NCBI GenBank assembly: GCA_030263665.1
Contig: SZPK01000008.1
Span: forward strand, 1-64,000
Direction of reading: 5' to 3'
Source: Villigracilis sp024434165
Lineage (GTDB): Bacteria > Chloroflexota > Anaerolineae > Anaerolineales > Villigracilaceae
Length of the DNA stretch: 64,000 nucleotides
Shown: one piece after another, positions 41,858 to 49,494 of the stretch
How positions within the stretch are numbered: position 1 is the stretch's first letter
Layout: each line of letters opens with the position of its first letter
Notes under the pieces: model-generated
What the model was told of the DNA's origin: nothing
Databases searched by the model: none
Seen by the model: the letters and a program-made list of their open reading frames with translations, nothing else
Made by a program: the position numbers and the translations under genes

Positions 41858-42733
41858 ATGTCAACCACAACCATTTCCACAAGCACGTCACAACGAAAGA
41901 AAGTGACGACTCTCACGTTCCGCCAGAAGAAGGAACGCGGCGAGCCGATCACGATGCTCACCGCCTACGACTATCCCACCGCATTGGCGATGGACAAGGC
42001 GGGAGTGGATGCCATTCTCGTGGGCGATTCGCTCGCGATGGTGGTGCTGGGCTACGAGAACACCCTGCCCGTCACGATGGAGGAGATGCTCCATCACGCG
42101 CGTGCGGTGGCTCGCGGCGCAAAGTCGTCCCTGCTCATCGGCGACATGCCGTTCATGTCCTACCAGGTTTCCGTGGACGAAGCCGTGCGCAACGCCGGGC
42201 GCTTCCTGCAGCAGGGCGGCATGGATGCGGTCAAACTCGAGGGCGGACGCGAGCGGGCGGATGCCGTCCGCGCGATTGTGGGCGCAGGCATACCCGTAAT
42301 GGGACACCTCGGGCTGACGCCGCAATCTGTGAACCAGCTGGGTGGATTCCGTGCGCAGGGCAAAACCGCCTCGGCGGCGAAACGCCTGCTCGAAGATGCG
42401 AAGATCCTCGAAGAAGCGGGCGCGTTCAGCCTGGTGCTCGAGTCGGTCCCGGCGCGGCTGGCGGAGGTGATCTCCAAACAGATTTCCATTCCAACCATCG
42501 GCATCGGTGCGGGCGCGGGCTGCGACGGTCAGGTGCTGGTCACGCACGACCTGCTGGGTCTGTTCGACCGCTTCACGCCCAAATTCGTCAAGAAGTATGC
42601 GAACCTGCACGAGGTCATGAAGCAGGCATTCGTTGAATACATTGACGACGTGGAAACCAAACGCTTTCCCGCCGAGGAACACACCGTTGAAATGAGCGAT
42701 GAGGAGTGGAATGAGTTCCTGCGAATTACATAA
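41858..42733 (+). CDS. panB: 3-methyl-2-oxobutanoate hydroxymethyltransferase
   Basis: ATG 41858 follows a strong SD (CCGGAGGGTACC) and gives 291 aa; the longer frame upstream has no signal. Motifs are ITMLTAYDYPTALAMDKAGVDAILVGDSLAMV (metal-binding Asp), MPFMSYQ, VKLEGG, GHLGLTPQSVNQLGGF, LVLESVP and IGIGAGAGCDGQVLV. PanB adds a hydroxymethyl group from 5,10-methylene-THF to 2-oxoisovalerate, the first step to pantothenate and coenzyme A. It lies 209 nt upstream of panE, the next step, on the same strand. panC and panD are not in the window. Confidence 0.97.
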   Translation: MSTTTISTSTSQRKKVTTLTFRQKKERGEPITMLTAYDYPTALAMDKAGVDAILVGDSLAMVVLGYENTLPVTMEEMLHHARAVARGAKSSLLIGDMPFMSYQVSVDEAVRNAGRFLQQGGMDAVKLEGGRERADAVRAIVGAGIPVMGHLGLTPQSVNQLGGFRAQGKTASAAKRLLEDAKILEEAGAFSLVLESVPARLAEVISKQISIPTIGIGAGAGCDGQVLVTHDLLGLFDRFTPKFVKKYANLHEVMKQAFVEYIDDVETKRFPAEEHTVEMSDEEWNEFLRIT

Positions 42734-42784
42734 TTAACTCAAGTTGCCACCTTCCAATAGATTTTCTAGGTTTCCCGCCCAAAG

Positions 42785-42857
42785 CCCTCACCCTGCCCTC
42801 TCCCATCGGGAGAGGGGGAAGTCATCCCAGAAGGTATAACCTAGTTTGGGGTGAGGG
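42785..42857. repeat. Nested inverted repeat between panB and panE
   Basis: Outer arms CCCTCACCC (42785-42793) and GGGTGAGGG (42849-42857) enclose an inner hairpin CCCTCTCCC / GGGAGAGGG (42796-42804 / 42808-42816). This is a pattern I recall from many bacterial genomes as a dispersed palindromic unit. There is no T-run, so it is not a simple terminator, though it may stabilise the panB message end. Confidence 0.7.
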
Positions 42858-42890
42858 AAGCCTCTTGAAACCAAGGCAGCAACTCGGGTT

Positions 42891-42918
42891 AATTACCCAA
42901 TTACGTAATTGGGTAATT
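42891..42918. repeat. Perfect 28-bp palindrome upstream of panE
   Basis: AATTACCCAATTAC is followed directly by its exact reverse complement with no loop. It ends 24 nt before ATG 42943, where it could be an operator or the base of a cruciform. It is AT-rich, unlike the surrounding DNA. Confidence 0.75.
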
Positions 42919-42942
42919 CGTGACGCATAAAAGGATGTCGAA

Positions 42943-43839
42943 ATGAAACACTCGATTTTATTAGTAGGCACCGGCGCGCTTGCCACGCTCTTCGCGGCGC
43001 GGTTGAGCGAGGCGGGGCATAACGTGTCCATGCTGGGGACGTGGAAGGACGGGCTGGCGTCGCTGAAGGAGAAGGGCGCGCGCATCGTGGATGCGGACGG
43101 GAAGGAACACGCCTTTCGCGTCCATGCGACGAACGACCCGCGCGAAGTGAGCGGCGCGAAGCACGCCATTGTGCTCGTCAAATCATGGCAGACGGAGCGC
43201 GTCGCCCGTCAGTTGAAGGATGTTCTCGCCCCCGAGGGCGTGGCGTTGACCCTGCAAAACGGACTCGGCAACCGCGAAACGCTCGCGCGGGACCTCGGGG
43301 CGGAGCGCGTCGCCCTCGGCGTGACCACCACCGGAGCCACGCTGGTGGGACCGGGTCTGGTGAAAATCGGCGGCGAGGGAATCCTCTCGCTGGAACAGAA
43401 TCAGGCTCTCGGTCCGCTCGAGGCGGCTCTTCGGTCGTCCAACTTCAATTTGCAGATCGTCCAGGATACCCGCTCGCTCATGTGGGGCAAACTGGTGATC
43501 AATGCGGCAATCAACCCGCTGACGGCGCTGCTCCGGGTTCCGAACGGCGAGCTGTTGTCGCACCCGTGGGCGCGGAAGGCGATGTCTGCGCTGGCGCGCG
43601 AGACGGCGGAAGTGGCGCAGGCAGAGCGCGTCCATTTGCCGTTCAGCAATCCGATCGAAGCGGTGGAGGAAGTGGCGCGCAAGACGGCGAAGAATCTCTC
43701 GTCCATGTTCCAGGATGTGCGGCGCGGCGCCCCCACCGAGATTGACGCCATCAGCGGCGCAGTAGCCAAACGCGGCGAGGAGCACGGCATCCCCACGCCG
43801 TACAACCGTGCGTGCTGGCAGCTGGTGAAGGCAATGTGA
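42943..43839 (+). CDS. panE: 2-dehydropantoate 2-reductase
   Basis: The 298-aa protein opens MKHSILLVGTGALATLFAARL, an NADPH-binding GxGxxA/G motif. The central ALTLQNGLGNRE and GVTTTGATL are typical of ketopantoate reductases, followed by WGKLVINAAINPLTALLRVPNGELL with the catalytic Lys and Asn, and a helical C-terminal domain with PTEIDAISGAV and a terminal NRACWQLVKAM. It reduces ketopantoate to pantoate with NADPH. SD AAGGA precedes the start. It follows panB with two palindromic sequences in the gap, so it may have separate regulation. Confidence 0.95.
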   Translation: MKHSILLVGTGALATLFAARLSEAGHNVSMLGTWKDGLASLKEKGARIVDADGKEHAFRVHATNDPREVSGAKHAIVLVKSWQTERVARQLKDVLAPEGVALTLQNGLGNRETLARDLGAERVALGVTTTGATLVGPGLVKIGGEGILSLEQNQALGPLEAALRSSNFNLQIVQDTRSLMWGKLVINAAINPLTALLRVPNGELLSHPWARKAMSALARETAEVAQAERVHLPFSNPIEAVEEVARKTAKNLSSMFQDVRRGAPTEIDAISGAVAKRGEEHGIPTPYNRACWQLVKAM

Positions 43840-43938
43840 TCGAAAGGGGCGCAGCGGCTTGCGCCCCTACCGGTCAAAAAGGGTGACATTTATCCGCAAT
43901 ACTTGGTGATTTCATTTGCCCACGTTGAAAATGGCGCA

Positions 43939-43947
43939 TGGTAAGAT
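43939..43947 (+). promoter_or_regulatory. Extended -10 before the zinc-ribbon membrane protein gene
   Basis: TGGTAAGAT lies 31 nt upstream of ATG 43979, with SD GGAGG in between. TTGCCC at 43916 is 20 nt away and a poor -35. Confidence 0.4.
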
Positions 43948-43978
43948 ATTGGAAACTCTTTTATTGGAGGTTCCAGCC

Positions 43979-44884
43979 ATGCGCAAATGGGTTTTGATGA
44001 TCGTGCTGGGGATTGCCCTGCTCTTCCCCCATGCCGCCGCCGCACAGGGACAAGTCACGATTCAACGTTTGGATATCAGCCTGTGGCCCGAATACGACAG
44101 GGCGGATATGCTGGTGATCTATCATGCGCTTGTCAATGCGCCTTCATTTCCCGTCCAGATGGATTTCCGCCTCCCGGCTGACGCCTCTCTGCACACCATT
44201 GCCATCGGACAAACCCTGGAAACCGTAACAGATCAAGGGGTGGAATATACGACCCGCATCGCAGACGAGGGGCTGGTGCTGACCGTAAACGTCACAGGAC
44301 CTGCGATTCAACTGGAATATTACGACCCGCAATTGATAAAGGAAGGTCCCGCGCGTTCGTTCTCGTACGAGTGGACAGGCGACTATGCGGTCGAAGAACT
44401 GACGGTCATCTTCCAGGTGCCGTTCGACGCGACCCAATTTACCAGTTCGCTTCCGTTGCAGGACGACGGCGTACATCCCGATGAGATGCAATATTACTTT
44501 TCCGCGGTGGGCGCCGTCCCGGCAGGGGAACGTTTTTCGTTTCAGTTGAGTTACGAGAAGACCACCGATGCGTTGAGCGCTTCCAGGTTCGAGGTTCAGC
44601 CCGCCGCGCCTGTGGATGAAAATACGCCGGGCAGGGTTTCCTTGAACAACACCCTGCCGTACATCATCGGCGGGTTGGGCGTGGTGATGATTTTGGGCGG
44701 CTTTATCTATTACTGGCAGGCGGGGCGCTTCACTTCAAAACGTCCGCGCCGCCGCAGTCATTCACGCGACGAATCCGAAGAGGGCAGTGCGGAACATTAC
44801 TGTCCGCAGTGCGGCACGCGCGCCAAAGCGGGCGACCGCTTCTGCCGTACCTGCGGCGCGCGCCTGCGCCGCCAGGAGGAATAG
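43979..44884 (+). CDS. Secreted-domain membrane protein with C-terminal zinc ribbon
   Basis: The ATG at 43979 is chosen for its SD (TTGGAGGTT) and signal peptide MRKWVLMIVLGIALLFPHAAAAQ. A beta-rich outside domain (about 24-215) follows with no family I can name. A membrane helix (about 222-245; PYIIGGLGVVMILGGFIYYW) leads to a basic cytoplasmic segment and a zinc ribbon (YCPQCGTRAKAGDRFCRTCGARL). The 301-aa protein thus spans the membrane with its metal site inside. It directly precedes the NarX-like kinase (28 nt gap), so it may be an accessory sensor. Confidence 0.75.
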   Translation: MRKWVLMIVLGIALLFPHAAAAQGQVTIQRLDISLWPEYDRADMLVIYHALVNAPSFPVQMDFRLPADASLHTIAIGQTLETVTDQGVEYTTRIADEGLVLTVNVTGPAIQLEYYDPQLIKEGPARSFSYEWTGDYAVEELTVIFQVPFDATQFTSSLPLQDDGVHPDEMQYYFSAVGAVPAGERFSFQLSYEKTTDALSASRFEVQPAAPVDENTPGRVSLNNTLPYIIGGLGVVMILGGFIYYWQAGRFTSKRPRRRSHSRDESEEGSAEHYCPQCGTRAKAGDRFCRTCGARLRRQEE

Positions 44885-44912
44885 GAAGCGCTTCGCCCCT
44901 TTCCGAACGCCC

Positions 44913-46379
44913 ATGACCCCCATCCCTTTCATTGTCATTTACTTTTTTTACGGACTCGCTTTCTTCAGCATGGGTCTGTTGGTGGCAATGGAGGGCGGGC
45001 GTTCCACCGATGCGCGCCTGCGCATGGCGCTGCGCCCGCTGGCGGGGTTTGGGCTGGTCCATGCGGCGCACGAGTGGCTGGAAATGTTCAAAGTCATGGG
45101 GCATTTCGACAGCGTCTTTTTCGCGCTGATGCCGGTCATCGAACTTTCGATCCTGGCGTTCTCCTTTCTCTCGCTGGCGGCATTCGGCTCCTACCTTGTT
45201 CTGGGGAGCGAATCCACCTGGCGGGTGAGTCTCATCATTCCGCTCGCGCTGGAGGCGGTGTGGGTGGCGGGCTTGCTCCAATTCAGGAATATGTATCCGA
45301 CCGAAGCCATCGCCGACATCACCGATGTGTGGACGCGCTATTCGCTGGCGATACCGGCGGGTCTGCTCGCCGCGGCGGGGCTGGTCGTCCAGCAGCGCGC
45401 ATTCCGCCGCGCCGGGCTGGTGCGCTTCGGGCGCGACAGTCTGTGGGCTTCGGTGGCGTTCGGCTGGTACAGCCTGGTGGGGCAGCTCTTCACAAAACCA
45501 AGCGCACTGCCGCCCTCCACCATCATCAACTCAGATCTATTTCTTGAGGTCTTCGGTTTTCCCATCCAACTCCTGCGCGCGGTGACGGCGGTCTTTGCGG
45601 CGGTGTTCGTCATCCGTTTTTTGCGGGCGTTCCAGGTGGAAAGCGACCGCAAGATTGCAGACCTGCAGGAGGCGCGTCTGCACGAAGCGCGCGAACGGGA
45701 AGCCCTGCGGGCGGAGTTATTCCGCAAGGTGGTGGCGGCGCAGGAGGCGGAACGCCAGCGCATTGCGCGCGACCTGCACGATGAGACGGGCCAGTCGCTT
45801 ACTGCCATCGGCATGGGTCTGCGCGGACTTTCCGACGAAATAAAAAGCAGATCGGAGAAACGCGACACGCTGGACCAGCTGCAATCCCTCACCTCGGATG
45901 CCCTGCGCGAACTGCAGCGCATCATTGCGGACCTCAGGCCCGCCCACCTGGACGATTTGGGCTTATCCTCCACATTGAGGTGGTACACGAGCCGCCTGCA
46001 CGAAATGTTCAACCTGGGCATCCGGCTGGATATTTCCGGCGAGGAACGCCCGCTCGATGAAACGGTCAAGATCGCCGTGTTCCGCATCATCCAGGAGGCA
46101 ATGAACAACATCATCAAACATTCGCGCGCCACGAACGCGGGCATTCACCTGGAATATCGGGAGAAATCGGTGCATATTCTGGTGCGCGATAACGGCGTCG
46201 GCTTCGACATGGACGCGGTCCGAAATCGGGGCGGGCGGGTCTCGCTTGGGCTGGCGGGCATGAGCGAACGCGCCGCGCTGCTGGGCGGGACGGTGGAAAT
46301 CCATTCGCGCCCCGATTATGGCACGGAAGTGGAAGCGGTCATACCCTATGAAGCGGTGAAGACGGGAGAACCGATATGA
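44913..46379 (+). CDS. NarX-type membrane histidine kinase
   Basis: The start MTPIPFIVIYFFYG (488 aa) opens a seven-helix membrane sensor (residues 1-240) of no named family. A short coil (VESDRKIADLQEARLHEARERE) leads to a HisKA_3 domain with His289 in ERQRIARDLHDETGQSL and a HATPase with DNGVGFDMD and GLAGMSERAALLGG. HisKA_3 kinases pair with LuxR-type regulators, and the next gene overlaps by ATGA and encodes one. No SD stands out. Because it is directly upstream of the cytochrome block, it may control respiratory genes; the signal is unknown. Confidence 0.92.
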   Translation: MTPIPFIVIYFFYGLAFFSMGLLVAMEGGRSTDARLRMALRPLAGFGLVHAAHEWLEMFKVMGHFDSVFFALMPVIELSILAFSFLSLAAFGSYLVLGSESTWRVSLIIPLALEAVWVAGLLQFRNMYPTEAIADITDVWTRYSLAIPAGLLAAAGLVVQQRAFRRAGLVRFGRDSLWASVAFGWYSLVGQLFTKPSALPPSTIINSDLFLEVFGFPIQLLRAVTAVFAAVFVIRFLRAFQVESDRKIADLQEARLHEAREREALRAELFRKVVAAQEAERQRIARDLHDETGQSLTAIGMGLRGLSDEIKSRSEKRDTLDQLQSLTSDALRELQRIIADLRPAHLDDLGLSSTLRWYTSRLHEMFNLGIRLDISGEERPLDETVKIAVFRIIQEAMNNIIKHSRATNAGIHLEYREKSVHILVRDNGVGFDMDAVRNRGGRVSLGLAGMSERAALLGGTVEIHSRPDYGTEVEAVIPYEAVKTGEPI

Positions 46380-47026
46380 CGATTCGATTGCTTTTGGTGG
46401 ACGACCACGCGGTGGTGCGTTCGGGGTTGAAGATGCTCATCAGCGGGCAGAAGGATATGGAAATCGTGGGCGAGGCTGGTTCGGCGGCAGAGGCGCTGAC
46501 CGAGACCGAGCGCGTCCGACCCGACGTCATCCTGATGGATATCGGTCTGCCCGACAAGACCGGCATCGAAGCCACGCGCGTCATCAAGGCGAAATTCCCG
46601 GAAGTGAGCGTGGTGGCGCTGACCATTCACGAGGACGAGGAATACTTCTTCCAAATGCTGAACGCAGGCGCCTCGGGCTATGTACCCAAACGCGCCGCGC
46701 CCGAAGAGTTGATCACCGCCATCAACGCGGCGGCAAAGGGCGAGGTGTATCTGTATCCATCCCTCGCCAAACTGCTCGTGCGCGACTTCTTCAATGCCGA
46801 GCGGACGGCGGAGGAAAAGGTGAGCCTCGACGGTCTGACCGAACGCGAACGCGAGGTGTTGACCCAACTGGCGGAGGGCGCAAGCAACGATGAGATCGCC
46901 GCCGCGCTGGTCATCAGCCCGAAAACGGTGGAACGTCACCGCGAGAACATCATGCGCAAGTTGAGCCTGCATTCGCGCTCCGAACTGGTACGGTATGCGA
47001 TTCGGAAGGGGATTATCAAGGCGTAG
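46376..47026 (+). CDS. NarL/FixJ-type response regulator
   Basis: The 216-aa protein has a receiver (VDDHAVVRSG, phosphoacceptor Asp55 in ILMDIGLPD, Thr in VVALTIHED, Lys in GYVPKRA) and a LuxR-type helix-turn-helix (about 150-210; LTEREREVLTQLAEGASNDEIAAALVISPKTVERHRENIMRKL). It binds DNA on phosphorylation by the overlapping kinase. SD GGGAG lies upstream. Likely targets are the promoters at 47205 and 54813 of the cytochrome genes; this is inference and no binding site was recognised. Confidence 0.95.
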   Translation: MTIRLLLVDDHAVVRSGLKMLISGQKDMEIVGEAGSAAEALTETERVRPDVILMDIGLPDKTGIEATRVIKAKFPEVSVVALTIHEDEEYFFQMLNAGASGYVPKRAAPEELITAINAAAKGEVYLYPSLAKLLVRDFFNAERTAEEKVSLDGLTEREREVLTQLAEGASNDEIAAALVISPKTVERHRENIMRKLSLHSRSELVRYAIRKGIIKA

Positions 47027-47054
47027 GGTTGCAGGTTACAGGTTACAGGTTGCA
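47027..47054 (+). repeat. Heptamer repeat after the NarL-like gene
   Basis: Four exact 7-bp units GGTTRCA (GGTTGCA, GGTTACA, GGTTACA, GGTTGCA) begin directly after the stop codon TAG. It resembles the octamer tracts after other genes in position but has a 7-bp period. Confidence 0.8.
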
Positions 47055-47060
47055 GGTGAA

Positions 47061-47086
47061 GGCTCCCGGTGATGGGGGTCTTTTTT
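47061..47086 (+). terminator. Terminator of the NarX/NarL-like operon
   Basis: GGCTCCC pairs with GGGGGTC (two G-U pairs) around a 6-nt loop and is followed by TTTTTT. Confidence 0.65.
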
Positions 47087-47204
47087 CGCGGGAGCGAATG
47101 GGGTGAAAACCCCAAAGGGTGAAAAAAGCATGGGGTGTTTGCCGCAGGTTTGAGGTCCAAAAAGATGCGGGGAGTTCAATCTGAAAATGGGGTTAAGTAC
47201 GAAT

Positions 47205-47232
47205 TTACTTTCCTTTAAGGGAGTCATATAGT
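47205..47232 (+). promoter_or_regulatory. Promoter of the plus-strand cytochrome operon
   Basis: TTTACT (47205-47210), 16-nt spacer, TATAGT (47227-47232). It lies 27 nt before the first small gene of the operon at 47260. Confidence 0.45.
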
Positions 47233-47259
47233 GGGGGCAGAGAAAGAAAGGAGATTGCG

Positions 47260-47382
47260 ATGAACGGTATTGAGATTATCCTGCTGCTGTTCCTGGTCCG
47301 CCTGATCATCCCGTTCGGGTTGCTCCTGCTGGCGGGTGAATGGTTCCGCCGTCATAACGCCAATTACTGGCTGAAGTCGTGA
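47260..47382 (+). CDS. Small single-pass membrane protein, 40 aa
   Basis: A strong SD (AAAGGAGATTGCG) precedes ATG 47260. The protein starts MNGIEIILLLFLVRLIIPFG, continues LLLLAGEWFRRHNANYWLKS and stops. It has one long helix and a basic, aromatic tail that would sit in the cytoplasm. It is the first gene of the run leading to the octahaem cytochrome, so it may be a small subunit or assembly factor of that complex. No family is recognised. Confidence 0.7.
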   Translation: MNGIEIILLLFLVRLIIPFGLLLLAGEWFRRHNANYWLKS

Positions 47383-47390
47383 GGTGCATG

Positions 47391-47738
47391 ATGGATACGC
47401 TGACGCCCATTCTGGCCTTTGTGGTCGGTCTTCTGCTTCGCCTGGGCGTTCCTCTTCTGCTGACTGTATTGGTCGTGATTGCCCTGCGCCGGCTGGATGC
47501 GCGCTGGCAAAAGGAAGCCGAACTGGAACGCAGCCTGTTGGTGAAGGATGAAACGCCCTGCTGGAAGGAGCAGGGTCTTTCTGTGGAGGAGATCAAAACC
47601 AAAGCCGCCGAAAGCGGCATACCCTGCTGGCAGACGCACCGCCTGTCCAACGGTTATTTGCGGGAAGCGTGCCTGGAGTGCGAGGTTTTCCTCGCCGCGC
47701 CGGTTCCCGAAGCGAAACCCGCCATATCCCACGCTTAA
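47391..47738 (+). CDS. Small membrane protein with conserved-looking Cys residues, 115 aa
   Basis: ATG 47391 is preferred to ATG 47388 for spacing from GAGG. One membrane helix (about 7-33; ILAFVVGLLLRLGVPLLLTVLVVIAL) is followed by a soluble domain with four cysteines (TPCWKEQG, IPCWQTH, ACLECEVF). The paired CW motifs and CLEC could bind metal or a haem/Fe-S carrier, or form disulfides. It lies 8 nt after the 40-aa gene and 14 nt before the octahaem cytochrome gene, clearly in one operon. Function unknown. Confidence 0.7.
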   Translation: MDTLTPILAFVVGLLLRLGVPLLLTVLVVIALRRLDARWQKEAELERSLLVKDETPCWKEQGLSVEEIKTKAAESGIPCWQTHRLSNGYLREACLECEVFLAAPVPEAKPAISHA

Positions 47739-47752
47739 TAGGAGGTTCAATA

Positions 47753-48733
47753 ATGTTCTCTCGTTTTGAAAAGTTTTTGTTTGCCATGCTGGTCGCCCTG
47801 GTGTTTGCGGGCGTTACTCTCGTTGCCGCTTCGGCGCAGGATGCAACCCCGCCCGCCGCCGGTGAGGAAACCTGCGCCGATTGTCATGAGGCGTTCCAGA
47901 TGAGCTGGCAAAACGGCGCGCATGGGAATGCCACCAACGATCCCATTTTTGTCAATGCCTGGACGGACCAGGGCAAGCCCACCGCCTGCCTTGCCTGCCA
48001 TGTGACCGGCTACGATGAAACCACCGGCACCTGGGCGGAGGACGGCGTGACCTGCGCCGCCTGCCACGTGGATGAAGGCGGCGAACACCCCCGCACCACC
48101 ATGAGTGCAGATGTGACCGGCGGGACGTGCGGAACGTGCCACACCGACGCGCGTTTTGGTTTCGAGGAATGGGAGGGAAGCACCCACTACGCGGCGGGCA
48201 TGGACTGCACCAACTGCCACGACCCGCACAACGCCTCTTTGAAAGTCACGGTCAACTTGAAGGAACAGACTTTCAAAGATGCCTCCAACCTGTGCATCAG
48301 CTGTCACGAGGAAGCCAGCATGGACTTCCCGTATTCTGTGCACAGCAAGGAGGGCATCAACTGCATTGACTGCCACCTCGAACATCTGGAGAGCGGCGAT
48401 AACGAGATTCATCAGGTCGCCGATCACTCGTTCAAAGCCAGCATCCAGACCTGCACGGCGTGCCATGCCGAGCAAATGCACGGCGACGGTGAAGCCGCGG
48501 CGACGAAACAATCCGCCACCGCCATCGCTGTGGAGCCGACCGCCGCCGCGCCAACGCCTGCCGCGGAGTTATCTTCCATCACACCGGAACCGACCCCGGT
48601 TTCGCCCATCGGTTATGCAGGCATTGCCGCCCTGGTGGGGCTCGCGGCAGGCATGCTGCTGGCGCCCTGGCTCGAGAAGGGGTATCGCGCCGCGCTGAGG
48701 AAATCGGAGGAGGTACGCCATGACGGAAAATAA
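47753..48733 (+). CDS. Membrane-anchored octahaem c-type cytochrome
   Basis: SD AGGAGGTT precedes ATG 47753. The 326-aa protein has a signal peptide (MFSRFEKFLFAMLVALVFAG), eight CXXCH motifs (CADCH, CLACH, CAACH, CGTCH, CTNCH, CISCH, CIDCH, CTACH) between about residues 40 and 240, a Thr/Pro/Ala linker, and a C-terminal helix (YAGIAALVGLAAGMLLAPWL). It would hang outside the membrane. With the next two genes it makes a cytochrome - ferredoxin - NrfD set, like the electron-transfer arm of Nrf, Qrc or Hmc complexes. No catalytic nitrite reductase signature (CXXCK) is seen. Confidence 0.92.
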   Translation: MFSRFEKFLFAMLVALVFAGVTLVAASAQDATPPAAGEETCADCHEAFQMSWQNGAHGNATNDPIFVNAWTDQGKPTACLACHVTGYDETTGTWAEDGVTCAACHVDEGGEHPRTTMSADVTGGTCGTCHTDARFGFEEWEGSTHYAAGMDCTNCHDPHNASLKVTVNLKEQTFKDASNLCISCHEEASMDFPYSVHSKEGINCIDCHLEHLESGDNEIHQVADHSFKASIQTCTACHAEQMHGDGEAAATKQSATAIAVEPTAAAPTPAAELSSITPEPTPVSPIGYAGIAALVGLAAGMLLAPWLEKGYRAALRKSEEVRHDGK

Positions 48734-49493
48734 ATTCAACCGCCGCGATTTCATCAAACTCTCCGCGGTTGGACTGGCGGTCGCCGCCGGCACGCGCCTG
48801 GTTCAGGAGGCGGAAGCCTCCGGCGGTGCGCAAGGCGAACACCAGTGGGCGATGGTCATTGACCAATCCAAGTGCACCGGCTGCGGACAATGCAACCTGG
48901 TATGCCACGCCAACAACGACATCAACCCGGACCTGGATTGGAATAAAGTGCTGGAAGCCGGCGAAGTGGATGGCAGGATGGTCTACCTGCCGCGCCCCTG
49001 TATGCAGTGCGAAAACGCGCCCTGCGTGGAGGTCTGCCCGGTGGGCGCCAGTTACTACCGCGACGATGGGATCGTGATGATGGACTATGACAAGTGCATC
49101 GGCTGCCGGTATTGCATGGTGGCGTGTCCGTACGACGCGCGCGCCTTCAACTGGGAAGCCTTCACCGGCGAGAATCCCGCCGTGCCCGAATGGGGCAACC
49201 CGGATGTGGAACGCCGTCCGCGCGGGGTGCCGGAGAAATGCTCGTTCTGCTACCAGCGCATTGACCGCGGCATGTCGCTTGGGCTCAAGCCCGGCGTGGA
49301 TGCCGCCGCGACCCCCGCCTGTGTGGTCGGCTGCCCGACGGGAGCGCGCATCTTCGGCGACCTCAACGACCCGAACTCAAACGTCAGCCAGGTTTTGAAG
49401 AAACATCCTTCCTACCGCCTGCGCGAGAATCTGGGGACCAATCCGCGAGTGTATTACCTGCCCGTGACCGAAAACAGGGTCGTGGAGGGCTGA
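48720..49493 (+). CDS. Tat-exported ferredoxin-like subunit, four [4Fe-4S] sites
   Basis: The 257-aa protein starts with a twin-arginine signal (NRRDFIKLSAVGLAVAAGTRL). Four cysteine groups are those of DmsB/NrfC/PsrB subunits: CTGCGQCNLVC, CMQCENAPCVEVC, CIGCRYCMVAC, and CSFC with CVVGC, giving 16 Cys for four [4Fe-4S] clusters. It would pass electrons between the octahaem cytochrome and the NrfD membrane protein outside the cytoplasm. The start (SD GGAGGAGG) overlaps the cytochrome gene end by 14 nt, and the next gene follows after 1 nt. No molybdopterin subunit is present. Confidence 0.95.
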   Translation: MTENKFNRRDFIKLSAVGLAVAAGTRLVQEAEASGGAQGEHQWAMVIDQSKCTGCGQCNLVCHANNDINPDLDWNKVLEAGEVDGRMVYLPRPCMQCENAPCVEVCPVGASYYRDDGIVMMDYDKCIGCRYCMVACPYDARAFNWEAFTGENPAVPEWGNPDVERRPRGVPEKCSFCYQRIDRGMSLGLKPGVDAAATPACVVGCPTGARIFGDLNDPNSNVSQVLKKHPSYRLRENLGTNPRVYYLPVTENRVVEG

Positions 49494-49494
49494 C

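Noticed and set aside
47083..47250. NarL binding heptamers before the cytochrome operon
   Set aside because: Sequences such as TACTTTC only loosely fit TACYNMT and no inverted pair with 2-bp spacing is present.
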